From NCBI GenBank assembly GCA_035041965.1, contig JAPYMA010003011.1:62001-126000 (forward strand): DNA of 64,000 nt, in the 5' to 3' direction. The translations under genes were made by a program, and so were the position numbers. This document shows positions 13,400-24,246 of this stretch, piece after piece. Source of the stretch: Anisakis pegreffii. Lineage: Eukaryota; Nematoda; Chromadorea; Rhabditida; Anisakidae. The number at the start of each line of letters is the position of its first letter. Within the stretch, counting starts at the first letter, position 1. The notes under the pieces are model-generated. The model searched no databases. It was not told the origin of the DNA and saw only the letters and a list, made by a program, of their open reading frames with translations.

Positions 13400-13835
13400 T
13401 CATTCTAAGCCTGAGAACACCTTGTGCTTGCGATAAAGAGGAAATTCTATCCTATATACGCAGATCAAACTGCAGTTATCCAGTTCAAACCTGGTCTGGG
13501 ATATAAGCTCTCGAAAGTGGTCAAATGTTAAGAACTGAGGCGATGTCATAAAAATTTGATGGCATTTAAATATCTCTCCATTACCAAATTGAAGAATCCA
13601 TAACGCTTCACATCCCATTTGAATGGATTTCTCAAAGTTATCAGGTACCTTATTAGCACCAATTACTGACAATAACTGCACTGGCAAGGGAAATGAGGAT
13701 TGCATCATAGAAGTGTATGAATGCCATCATGACACTAGCTAATAGATAAGCTTCGGCAAGTATCCACAAACACCTGAGAGATTTCTTCTCATAACACATT
13801 TGATAACATTGGAACTTTAGTCCAGCTGTTATCAA
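13400..13835 (-). CDS. Exon-like open frames, unknown protein
   Basis: Two overlapping minus-strand frames look more protein-like than their surroundings. The upstream one (13835 downward) carries a long hydrophobic stretch (CLWILAEAYLLASVMMAF) suggestive of a membrane segment. The downstream one ends at a stop at 13400 and includes EALWILQFGNGEIFKC. They could be consecutive exons of a small membrane-anchored protein, joined through a GTCAGT donor, but I recognise no family. There is no homologue elsewhere in the window. Chance open frames remain possible. Confidence 0.25.
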
Positions 13836-13958
13836 ACAGCACTACGAGGAACACGTTCTTCGAGTCACCACTTAGCGACTCGATTCTACAGGTGAGTGGT
13901 ACAGGCGAACTTTCCAGACCTACCGCTAACTTCATAAGGCTATTCATACCCTACGTTC

Positions 13959-14146
13959 ATGAAACTCAGTTTTATACGGATATTTTTCTTCCTTTCATGT
14001 GCCAGTGCAACTATTGTCAACACCTGCTACAGTTGAACACCTTCATGAAACTCAGTTTTATAGGGATATTTTTCTTCCTTTCATGTGTCAGTGCAACTAT
14101 TGTCAACACCTGCTACAGTTCCTGCCGCAACAAACTAATAAACTAA
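13959..14146 (+). repeat. 86-bp tandem duplication encoding short signal-peptide-like frames
   Basis: Two nearly identical 86-bp units start at 13959 and 14045. Each opens with ATG and reads MKLSFI, then a hydrophobic stretch, then a C-(A/V)-S-A site and TIVNTCYS. The first stops after 25 codons. The second runs 33 codons to TAA at 14144-14146 and adds SCRNKLIN. This has the form of a tiny secreted peptide precursor, but no upstream promoter or splice evidence was seen and the duplication could be chance non-coding sequence. Confidence 0.3.
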
Positions 14147-17100
14147 TCTGTTATGCCTTACTCTACCTCTAAGGAGCGCTCAGTTCTGAGAGCTTGTTTC
14201 TCAACTGTGAGTTCACTAGGCAACTTCCGTTGTACTGTGCATAGACGACTAACGCTTTTCTGAATCACCTAGGTCTGCCTAGGTCTGCTCAGGTCAGTTC
14301 AAGTCCGCGTCAAGTTTAATGAATTAAAAAAGCTCAAAGGTAGATCTAAATCGAAATTAGTCAATCTCAAACAATACCAAATCGGCTAAGCGATACGTTA
14401 AATTAATTCAATTCGTGGTGAAATTCCACTTGAGACGTTTTAAAGTTTTGGCTCAGTAAGTTTTTAGTACAGTTACAGTCAAGCCAAGTCAAGTCAGTTT
14501 TGCACCAATTAGAACTAATATCAGAAAATGTGCTGCTCTCATACCAAGTTAGAGTCCAATACCGTTCATGTAATGGAGTCCACACTGTGGGAGGGGAAGG
14601 GGAATGAATAGGTGCACAAACCGAAAAAAAATTTCAATTAGGTGGGATGGGCCATATATAAGGCCAGTCCAGGTCCCTGCCTCTGGCTCCAGAGTTAAGC
14701 GGGTCATTACGTGCCGCATCCCTCCTTCGCCCTACCGACATCCCTTGCAAAAACATTCACAATATTGACAACAACGATTGATGCATAAAATGAATAAATG
14801 AATAAATAAAAAACGAATAAATAAATGAATGGCGACAACATCTATGACAATCGGCGACAAAAAACATAATCATTTGCATAATAATCAATCAATTCATAAT
14901 ATTAAAGAATACCGAATTGTTTTCTTTTAATTTGATATCAAATTGTTTTCTCATATCTGATGGGATTGAATGAAATATTCAAAGAAGACCACTGTCCTTC
15001 CAGATCCCATCCTAAAGGGGAACAGAAATATGTAGATGTCTTCGAGAAGTGATTGATAAAGATAGTTGAATGCCCCCTAAACTTCTCAGCGTGTAACAAT
15101 ACAGTGACCGAAACACGTTACATTTAACACTGATAGCAATAATACAACGCAATGACATTAACAACTGAATTGAAAATTACTAAAAACCCTCCCAGTTAAA
15201 ATCTACGAGGCAACGTAAGCATCTTCAGTATTGTATAACACATTTCGACAGAGAATAATGTTTCAAATCATAATACAATACACGATAATATGTGTCACTG
15301 TATTGTCACTTATTCCCAATAAGTTATATCCCAACAATGTACAATTTACAGGTAATTGATAACATGAACAAACATTTAGTTCACAAACATACAGTTTACA
15401 ATTGAATGAATTAATAATGAATTAAGCATGCAAAATGTGGTCACTGACCACGACTCAATTTTATTTTCTGTCCCTAAGATCAAATATAAATGAAAATAAG
15501 TAATAAAAAAGAGGGAGGGGGTGTTGTTTCATTTATTTGAGTTCTGAAGAAGAGGGAAATGAATGAAAGATAAATTTGGAAGTCCTAACCCTGCGCTTCC
15601 TCGCGCTTTCGTGTGATATTTGCTGCTCTTTGATAAATGATTGATAAGTTGCTTGTTGTTATATGATTGAATTGTTGCTTGTTATTCGACGATTTCTATC
15701 TCGAACTGATTAAACATCTTCTTCTTTCTATCAGCGTGATCATCGTACATCGTCCATCCACCACCAGCAATCGCCGCGTCCGGTCATCCATCGAGCGTGA
15801 GCGCTGTGTTGGAAGCATTGATAACACCAGCTAGAATTGGATGATGGTTCAACGCTGACGAGATGTATCATTTTCAGGCATGTATCGCATTGCTGCAGTA
15901 CCAAAAATACCAACATCTCTGTTAATATTACGTCTGATATCATGAAGCTGCTTCATAGTCTACGTCAATACATGTAATAGAGAGTATTCACACTCAATGA
16001 GTATATGGTATATTCATATCAGATCAAGAGAAGTTAACAAGACTGACTGACAATCAAGTCATTTCAAACCACCAATTAAAAAATTAAACCATCCCAAAAG
16101 TAATCCAATTCCCCACCTTAGATTGAATTTACCGTAGTTTGTTGCCAATAAATCTGACCAATCGCTATGAAGCTCGTTACCAGTGACCACTACCGTAGTC
16201 GGCTCGCTCGCTCATCTTCATGTGCACGTCTGAAACAATGTTAAATGAATAATTCACAGTTTTCATCATATTCAGTTCAGTACGATTCTTATTGGCAACA
16301 CATTTATCATTTATAAAATATTCGCACACGTTATTAACGTTCAACGCAAATATAGCGATGTTGATGATTTAATAAGATATCACCTGTAATAAGAAACACT
16401 ATGATACTAATAAAGTTGAAAAATTAGGGGGATATTTGAACTCAGAATATCTCTGGCGCAATGATGGATTACATCAGAAAAAGCATTAATGACTAAAATC
16501 ATGTATTACATCACACACGCAGCAGCAAATCACCGCACAAAACAAGACGACAGACATGAACGATGACTGAATGAAAAAATAAATGTTATGAGCGAAATAG
16601 TCACAGTGTGTGATCTGTGTTGATCAGTTGCTATGGTGCCATTGAAATATCGATAAAATACCACTAATAGATCGTACAGTGCACATTTATGATCAGATCA
16701 ACAAAGCGTGTACATATAACAGCGAGTGAATTCGAATATCAATGAAGGAAAAAATTTTGCGTCGAAGGGAGCTCAGGAAAAATTCGGTTCCCTCCGAATA
16801 ATGGTCGCAATTGAAAAAAATTGGGTATATTGACTGTAATGAATATCAAAAAATGGAAACACTCGTACAGTCGTTGTAACCTAATTAAATATAGTTTAAG
16901 CCATTATGGTGGCTAAAAATCGGTGGAGAGGTGGGGTGTTTGCTTTCGTCATCAAGCCGAAAATTATCGAAATAGGATTGCGATGACTAGTAAGAAAGAA
17001 AATAGAACGGGAACATAGGAGAGAGCAGAGACGCAGAGGCTTTCAGAATGTCGAGTATCATGCTTCAGATGTGAGCGTGCGTAGGTGTACACGTGCGTGT

Positions 17101-17224
17101 TTAAAGCATTGTAAGTATGTAACATGAATTGACGTTTTTTGACGTCATGCATGCAGAAGCCTATTGCGAAATTCTGCTGTATTGAGAACATATCGGGTAA
17201 ACAGTTTTGATCTCTGATCAACTA
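14147..17224. other. No gene recognised
   Basis: AT-rich DNA with one compositional break: a GC-richer block at about 14580-14750 containing CCATATATAAGG and an abrupt pyrimidine-rich right side. It may be an inserted element or a promoter-like patch. Elsewhere there are only simple A-rich tracts and short frames without splice signals. Confidence 0.45.
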
Positions 17225-17333
17225 TTTGAAATTGTATCATCGAAAGGAGCACTGCATTTAGAACTTTTGTCGTTGATGGAGACTAGGGCATGAGATATGG
17301 TCTATTCCAAGTAATAATATCTGATTGTTTTTG

Positions 17334-18118
17334 TAAGATACTCTCAATTGGCATTATGGACAGCTTGAATCAAGAAGAAATGCATATGGAAGGAGGATTG
17401 ATACTAGTGTTCGTCGGGGAACGGGGTCCCCGGCGGGGAATGCTTCCCCGCGCAATTTGCTCCCCGACTTTTTCGCGGGGACCCCCCCGTCCAATTTACT
17501 CCCCGCGGGGACCCCCCCGTGCAAAAAATTGCTCCCCGACGAACACTAATTGATACAGTTGAGACGTTCAACATATTCAATTTCTAAGTATTCGAATCGC
17601 TCTGATGAGCAAATCCCCTTCTAGCAATAAGATACTTAGGAACAACTTTAACGAAACTGCTAAATAAATAATATAAAGTATCCCAGCATACATGTATCGA
17701 AATGATCGACAATATCCGAACAGTGGGCAGAATCGTCACATGAGATATATACTTTCTGAAACTGAAGAATCTGATGGCCGAGAGGAAAAGAAATTTTACC
17801 ATGCAAACCTGAGAATACCGTTAGATTGAAAACAGTGATCCTGAAATTGCTGACTCTTTGTGTAAATTGATCAATATGCATACAATAAATAGTATTGAGC
17901 AGCTCAGATACGTGAGACGGCTCCAGAAAATCATCAATGCTTCTTGGAGTAGGCAAAATAGCCCGACAACATAGATAATCTTGAAACTAGAGAACTTCAT
18001 GAATTCGATGTTACGAAAAAACGAACATTTTACTGGGCAAACCTGAGGACACAGTTAGTTTGAAGATGGTGATCCTAATGCCACTGTAGTAATGTATGCA
18101 TTGATGAATTGTGATGCA
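17334..18118. repeat. Recent direct duplication, left copy (with insertion)
   Basis: Nearly identical to 18727-19358, differing by scattered substitutions and by a 152-bp insertion (MITE plus one target duplication). The two copies are separated by about 600 bp. The same 98-codon minus-strand open frame occurs in both only because the DNA is duplicated; it is not evidence of a gene. Confidence 0.92.
17405..17548. mobile_element. hAT-type MITE, 144 bp
   Basis: The ends are perfect 16-bp terminal inverted repeats (TAGTGTTCGTCGGGGA at 17405-17420 and its complement at 17533-17548). It is flanked by perfect 8-bp target duplications ATTGATAC (17397-17404 and 17549-17556). The sister duplicate at 18727-19358 keeps the site with one related copy (ATTGATAT) and no insert. 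An 8-bp target duplication and TAGTG ends are the hAT superfamily hallmarks. The interior is unusually GC-rich, with repeated GGGGACCCCCCCGT motifs and hairpin potential. It has no coding capacity. Confidence 0.93.
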
Positions 18119-18726
18119 TTGATGATTATTGATACCATTCTTCTGGTACCATAGGATAAATGATACTCTTTGCTATCGAGAACGCATATTTGCGGTCTAT
18201 ATGTGATGCGTATGTGTTAGATGTGGTTGACTTTCTGAAGACATTCCACACAGCTGAATGATTTTTTAATTCAGCTTTTTTTTAAATTCAGTCATGCATA
18301 TTGCCGATGGATAATGCCCATTTCTTTAGAAATATTTCTTCTTTTTTTTGAATCCCTGTCATACCCACACTGATTACCAATATATGATCACATTACCTCT
18401 TAATGTTCAAGACTCTCTTGCCGTCAGCATTGCCCAGTGACATGAGGGTTTCTTGGGTAACTATTAGAAAGAAGAATCTTATCTCTTACAAAGGCATATA
18501 TTAATATATTGTTGACATATACCGGCTTTTACTTTAGAAATAATTTATTATTTGAAGTCATGTCATACCCACGCTTTTATTGTTATCGATGGAGACACGA
18601 AGTTTACTTATTGCTATAACGATAAGATCGCAACTGGATGTATTTTTGTCCTCTTATGAAGTTAAGCAAAAATCCGGGTGTGAACATAAAAGTAAGCCTG
18701 CCTCTGAACATTTAGCAAAGCCTGAT

Positions 18727-19358
18727 TAAGATACTCTCAATTGGCATTATGGACAGCTTGAATCAAGAAGAAATGCATATGGAAGGAGGATTGATATAGT
18801 TGAGACGTTCAACATATTCAATTTCTAAATATTCGAATCGCTCCGATGAGCAAATCGCCTTCAAGCAATAAGATACTTAGGAACAACTTTAACGAAACTG
18901 CTAAATAAATAATATAAAGTATCCCAGCATACATGTATCGAAATGATCGACAATATCCGAACAGTGGGCAAAATCGTCACATGAGATATATACTTTCTGA
19001 AACTGAAGAATCTGATGGCCGAGAGGAAAAGAAATTTTACCATGCAAACCTGAGAATACCGTTAGATTGAAAACAGTGATCCTGAAATTGCTAACTCTTT
19101 GTGTAAATTGATCAATATGCATACAATAAATAGTATTGAGCAGCTCAGATACGTGAGACGGCTCCAGAAAATCATCAATGCTTCTTGGAGTAGGCAAAAT
19201 AGCCCGACAACATAGATAATCTTGAAACTAGAAAACTTCATGAATTCGATGTTACGAAAAAACGAACGTTTTACCGGGCAAACCTGAAGACAGTTCGTTT
19301 GAAGATGGTGATCCTAATGCCACTGTAGTAATGTATGCATTGATCAATTGTGATGCAC
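18727..19358. repeat. Recent direct duplication, right copy (empty site)
   Basis: The partner of 17334-18118 without the MITE. It shows that the insertion happened after the duplication (or was lost cleanly from this copy), and gives the pre-insertion sequence. Confidence 0.92.
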
Positions 19359-19440
19359 TGTATTGAAACGAGCACTGCCGAGCTGCATGAGGTATGTTCA
19401 GAAACTCGGCTATATCCCCTCAAGTAAGCAAAATTGCTCG

Positions 19441-19445
<5 letters not shown>

Positions 19446-19534
<89 letters not shown>
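19446..19534. repeat. (TA)n microsatellite
   Basis: About 88 bases of uninterrupted alternating TA inside an R2 unit. It is probably highly variable between individuals and prone to assembly error. Confidence 0.98.
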
Positions 19535-19536
<2 letters not shown>

Positions 19537-20501
19537 GTTAGAGAATCTGCAACGATATGAAACTTTAGAGATTAAATCGACGATACGATTGCTTTCCTAT
19601 TCAATCAATTCGAAACGTTTGACTACTTGACGACAAAGGCACACATAATGCACTGGAATGCGCTACTGAGCTACTTGAGATGACTTTAGAAAATCGTTAC
19701 AATTAGATGTAGTGACTGAAATCGTCAGTCAACATCTATACTTTTCTGGAAATAGAGAATCTTGAAAACCTGTTAGTGGAGATAAGCAGTCGTGTTTCCC
19801 CGCAAACTTGTGGGTACCGTTAGTTTGAATTTGTTAACCATTAGAGGACTAAACGAGCGCAACTGCGCTAGTTGAGACACTTTTAAGAAATTAGCTATAT
19901 CTCCTCATGAAAGCAAAATCGCCCGACAACATATACACTTTTCTGAATGTAATGAACCTGAGGAATCTAAAGATGTGAAGAAATTGCCATGTTACTGGGC
20001 AAACTTGAGAACACCTTCAGTTTGAAGTACCTATCCTAATAGTGCTATAGTATTGTACAGGTTGATCAATCGTGATAGAATGCATTAATACGAGTGCAGC
20101 CCAGCTACATAAGATACGTTCAGAAAATCGGCTATATCTCCTCATAAGTGCAAAATCGCCCAACGAAATATGTATTTTTCTGAATGCGGAAATTCTGCTC
20201 GAGCGATTGGTGTGAAGAAATTCATGTGTTAATGGTCAAAGCTGAGAGTACGGTAGGCTTGAATGTGGTAACCCCTATAGCATCAGGAAAATAGCTCTGT
20301 CTCCTCGTAGATGCAGAATTTCTTGGTGAAGTTTTCTTTTTCTGAAAGCAGAGGTTCTGGTCGATTGAATGATGTACAAACATCAATATATTACTGGGCT
20401 AACCTGAGAAGACGGTAGGCTTGAATGTTTTTGTTAAGAATGTAATATTTCAGTCATTTACGAACATTTAACTTCGCCTGTTGGTATATTGATGACTCGA
20501 T

Positions 20502-20797
20502 ATTCATTGTTTTATCATAATCCATTACTGCATGTTGTGGGGAACGGACAAATTGGAGACACCGCGCTTATTTCCCTGTTCTCGTTCACGATTTTTCCGT
20601 CCCTCTCCTCTCGAAATTCATCCTTCCCGCAACACACCAATCTATACGACTTTTTTTTCTATTGCAGTGAAAATACCCACTATTATTGTTCAACATCGTT
20701 GTTGCAGTTTTAACATAGTAATATCTTACTGTAGGAACATACAACCCAGCTGCTTCCATTACTGTCAATATGAATTCGACAATGAGTTTGATTTGCT
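20502..20797. repeat. Dispersed repeat R1, copy b
   Basis: Homologous to 6557-6862 over about 300 bp in the same orientation, roughly 80-85% identical by eye. Its position next to R2 block 2 mirrors that of R1 copy a near block 1, so R1 and R2 may be parts of one larger element. Confidence 0.8.
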
Positions 20798-21550
20798 CTT
20801 TAATCATACTTGTGGTTTTTTGAGGGTTTCACTACTGAGCTTCAATATTTTGCTGATCGCATCTATTGTCTTGTTTGATTTTAATTTTGAATAGAATTAG
20901 CCATGCTTATTGACAACTTTTCTAAAATTTGGATGGTTTTTGGAATGGCTCAGTAGTTACCGAGGTTATTTTCTCGGAATTTTCAGAAAAGATGTTTCTT
21001 ATTTCGACGAAGAGTACTCATTATTAGCGTGAGATCAAAACGATGCCAGTAGGCGTTTAGCAGGGAAAAATTTCATAAAGATTAGCTTCTGCGATTAAAT
21101 AATTTTTCCGAACAAAGTTAACTTTTTTCCATTGTACGCCCATCACTGGCAGGCAGTTACAATATGATTTGTTTATTAGGATGGTATCGTCTTGTGAAAA
21201 TTCATTGCAAACAATCGTTTTATTTATATTTATTTATATCGCATTAGGATTTCACTACGAACTGAATGAGTCGCAATTCGACTGGATTCGATTCAATGCT
21301 CAGTCATTGTTATGCTCGCTAGTTTGATTCGTTCACCAGCAAGCACTCAGCACGCGCACTTGTGATTAATTTCATCACTCAATGCTCCTCTTCTTGATCG
21401 CATTGCGCAATGTAATCAACGTCCTTTCAAGTACGCATCACAGTATCACGAGGTGAATTGATAACAACTTTAATGAAAGACGGACTATTAACAAACATAA
21501 CGATGACCACATAAAAATGTTGCCGATGAAATGAATATGCCACATTCAGA
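20798..21550. other. Intergenic, no gene seen
   Basis: The downstream flank of fukutin-like copy 2. No exon or structured repeat was recognised. Confidence 0.5.
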
Positions 21551-24246
21551 CTATTTGACCGATTTTTTCTTATTGAACTGCTTATAAACAGTTGACCATT
21601 CGGACTTTTTCCAATATCCATTCCTTTTGACGTTTCTGTGCGATTTATACCATACGAATGAAGCACTTCGATGAGGTATAGTCCAGTTGACACCGTAATC
21701 AGCCTGTCAAGGCATGAATAACAATGCTTTGATGCGAGGACGCTCAAAAAGAAACTTCAGTTTGGCAGCACTCACCTCAAGAACATCTTCGACATTGCAC
21801 GGAACGTTGAAAAGCACGCCATAAAGGTCACCAACACAAAAGTCGTTGATGTGGGGATAAGTCCACTTGAGTTTGGCTTTCTTCGGCACAATCATACCTC
21901 CGACCCAATCATTTTCATTGTCATTGTATATGAAGAACAGATCGATCTTAACCGAATCTACGCGAACACTCAATTCGAGTGAGTCATCAATCTATAAGCA
22001 GTTAAAACACGTTACCTCAAATTTCTTTTCTGATGGAACGTTTTGCAATTCATGGTATTACCGACAACATGAAATGCGTTCAAAATTCAACAATGAATTA
22101 TGCCTTTCCGAGAATCCAATACAGTTTGAGAAGTCGATTTGAACGCCAATCGTTCAACATTGACTGATTGAGCTCAGTGATCCGCATAGCGAAATCAACA
22201 TCTGTTGTGTCCTTAATGAAGCCGCATTCACGATACCAACCTTCAAAAGCATTTAACTCAACGTATTTCAATGGAATTCCTCAAAGTAGCAGGAAAGTCA
22301 GATGTTTTTAAAGCCGGAGTATTTGAGTGAGCGGTAAATAAAGATAAAGGTAGTCTCCGTTGATTATAGGGAAATGGTGAAAACGGAACTATTATAAAGT
22401 GAACACCAAAACAGTGATAAAAGTGTGATAAACCTAGTAAGGTTCCACCAAATAAAATTGGTGTTGAGTTGTAACGTTGGATAAAATCTCGAAATTGAGC
22501 CATTCTGTGCACAAACGTTTCTTTGATGGTCGTGTTGGATGTGATATCCGAAACATTTAGATTCAAACACTCAATGAATCTACCATTGCGCCATTTCTTT
22601 TCAAAGTCGCTGCCATTCAACGGAATCGCCACTGATAATTGATCGATGCTGGCGTCTCTCGTTTCGAGTCTTATAAAGAAGAATTGCTGAGTTCAGCCCG
22701 CAGTAAACAGCATCATCGCTTGTGATAAACATCAGCAAACCATGTTTTTGCGGTGAATCGACGATGAATTTAGCAAAATGTTTATTGCTAAGATTGCGTT
22801 AGCATAAAAAACAATTCCGTTGACCACTCAATATGTATATCACAATCAGATTCCAACTTGATGCCGATGTCGTTTTTGGGCAGCATATAATACATTTGCA
22901 ATGGTTTTGTTCCATTCTGTCAAAGTACGTACGTCTCAAAAATTCCCTCTTACTGCGAGTTACAGAAATTATAATCTGCTAGCTAGCGAAATAGCGTTGT
23001 CACTGTAGTTTGTAACTGAGCAGGTTTGCTTCAGCTAATGCTATTTTCCGGTGTTGAAAAAAAAAACCATTGAAATAAATGAATTGATGATCGTTTTAAT
23101 ATGTACAGATGTGGATTAGTAGCTGCGCATTAATTATATGTACATAGTGAAAAGATAAATACATGTGTCATAAATACGCACTAATGTGATTGATAAATAT
23201 AGAAAGAAAATTTTCGCATTATCTGTTTAACGTTACAAACATAAGCTGTGGGTGTTAGTTAAGGAATTCAGTACGATTAATTATTATGCAACAGACCACA
23301 GAAGTTGATATTTTTTTTAATTTTCGAGCAGAACCCAATCAATGAATATTGTCAAGAAAACAGATTTGTTGCTGTGATGAAGGCATTAATCAATATAAAA
23401 TATTAAACTGAACAAAGATGATTGAAAGCATGCAAATTCAGATGATTCGTTCCTGTATTTTTCAAGTTGTGTATATCTCATCGTTTATTTTGGTTTTTGC
23501 ACTGAAAACTAGGACTTTTCAAATTCAAGCATGATAAAATGATTAGAAGCTTAGAGAAATAAGTGTGAGTACCCGCTTATGGCTCGAGCCTCATCTTGCG
23601 ATAAATAGAACTTCACATAATCGCCATGTGGCTCCATACGATACACTTGCAACCTGCCTCTCGAAGCTGGTGCCAAATCGTCGTCGGCCGCGAATGATAT
23701 TTTATCACCAGTTTCAAATGTACCATTCAGCAGTAACAAATGCTTGAATGAGTGCAGAAATTGCAGTTCGTCGGCACTCTTCAAAATGCAATTTACTTTC
23801 ACTCTGATTGAGAGAATGTTGATGGTCGAGAATTCTCATTTTATTTGTCTATTGTAGCGCGCATCTATTCAGCGCCGCAAAATGCTGGTCAAACTCATTT
23901 CAAACAAACCATTACTTAACAACTATTGTATTTGAGATGAATACTACAGATTACGCACTATACGTATCTCATTGTCATCGCATTCTGTTAGTAACAACAG
24001 ACTGGTAGGGTCATAGCGAATTCAGCACCAAGCTTATTTAGAAATAGCAAACCGGAAATAGCATAGGAAAAGCTTTCCTTACAAAGTGTCAAAATTCAAA
24101 CAACTTCTTACAAGGAGCGGTGCAAGTATTGTCGACGTTTTTGATACAGTTGATTGACAGCCATTAAACGTAGAGATGAATGCGAATAATAAAGCAACAA
24201 CAATGATTGCAATAAGTGTGTGATACTTTAAGAAGGTTGTCAGCAT
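21551..24246 (-). CDS. Fukutin-family (LicD-type) phosphotransferase, copy 2
   Basis: A paralogue of the gene at 1665-5165. Exons are 24246-24112 (start ATG), 23803-23573, 22669-22434, 22240-22104, 21991-21776 and 21703-21551 (stop TAG); one or more exons between 24112 and 23803 are not resolved. Exon 1 encodes a short N-tail and a hydrophobic anchor (LIAIIVVALLFAFIS), fitting a type II Golgi membrane enzyme. Catalytic-domain motifs are LFGGTLLG joined across an intron to WYRECGFI, DVDFAM, DDSLELS, DWVGGMIV, LFNVPCNVE and ADYGVNW, ending in KKKSVK. Exon sizes 236, 137 and 216 are identical to copy 1. The 22104 exon uses a GC donor (AAAG|GCATAA). An additional exon-like segment at 22670-22930 does not fit in phase; see findings. 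Confidence 0.85.

Larger units (their letters stand above)
17225..20440. repeat. R2 degenerate tandem array, block 2
   Basis: A second block of the repeat family seen at 8140-10160. Copies of the CAAAATCGCCCGACAACAT-like landmark lie near 17948, 19197, 19430, 19710, 19915 and 20153, again about 200-250 bp apart. It includes a recent direct duplication, an inserted MITE and a TA microsatellite, which are listed separately. It ends about 60 bp before repeat R1 copy b. Confidence 0.85.

Noticed and set aside
17290..17553. Plus-strand frame of 87 codons rich in Pro, Gly and Arg
   Set aside because: Produced by the GC-rich interior of the MITE.
17660..19197. Two almost identical 98-codon minus-strand frames (17660-17956 and 18901-19197) as a conserved gene pair
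   Set aside because: They lie inside a recent DNA duplication of repeat R2, so identity reflects duplication and not selection; other R2 units do not keep the frame.
19363..19630. Open frames with long Tyr-Ile repeats
   Set aside because: Translation of the TA microsatellite.
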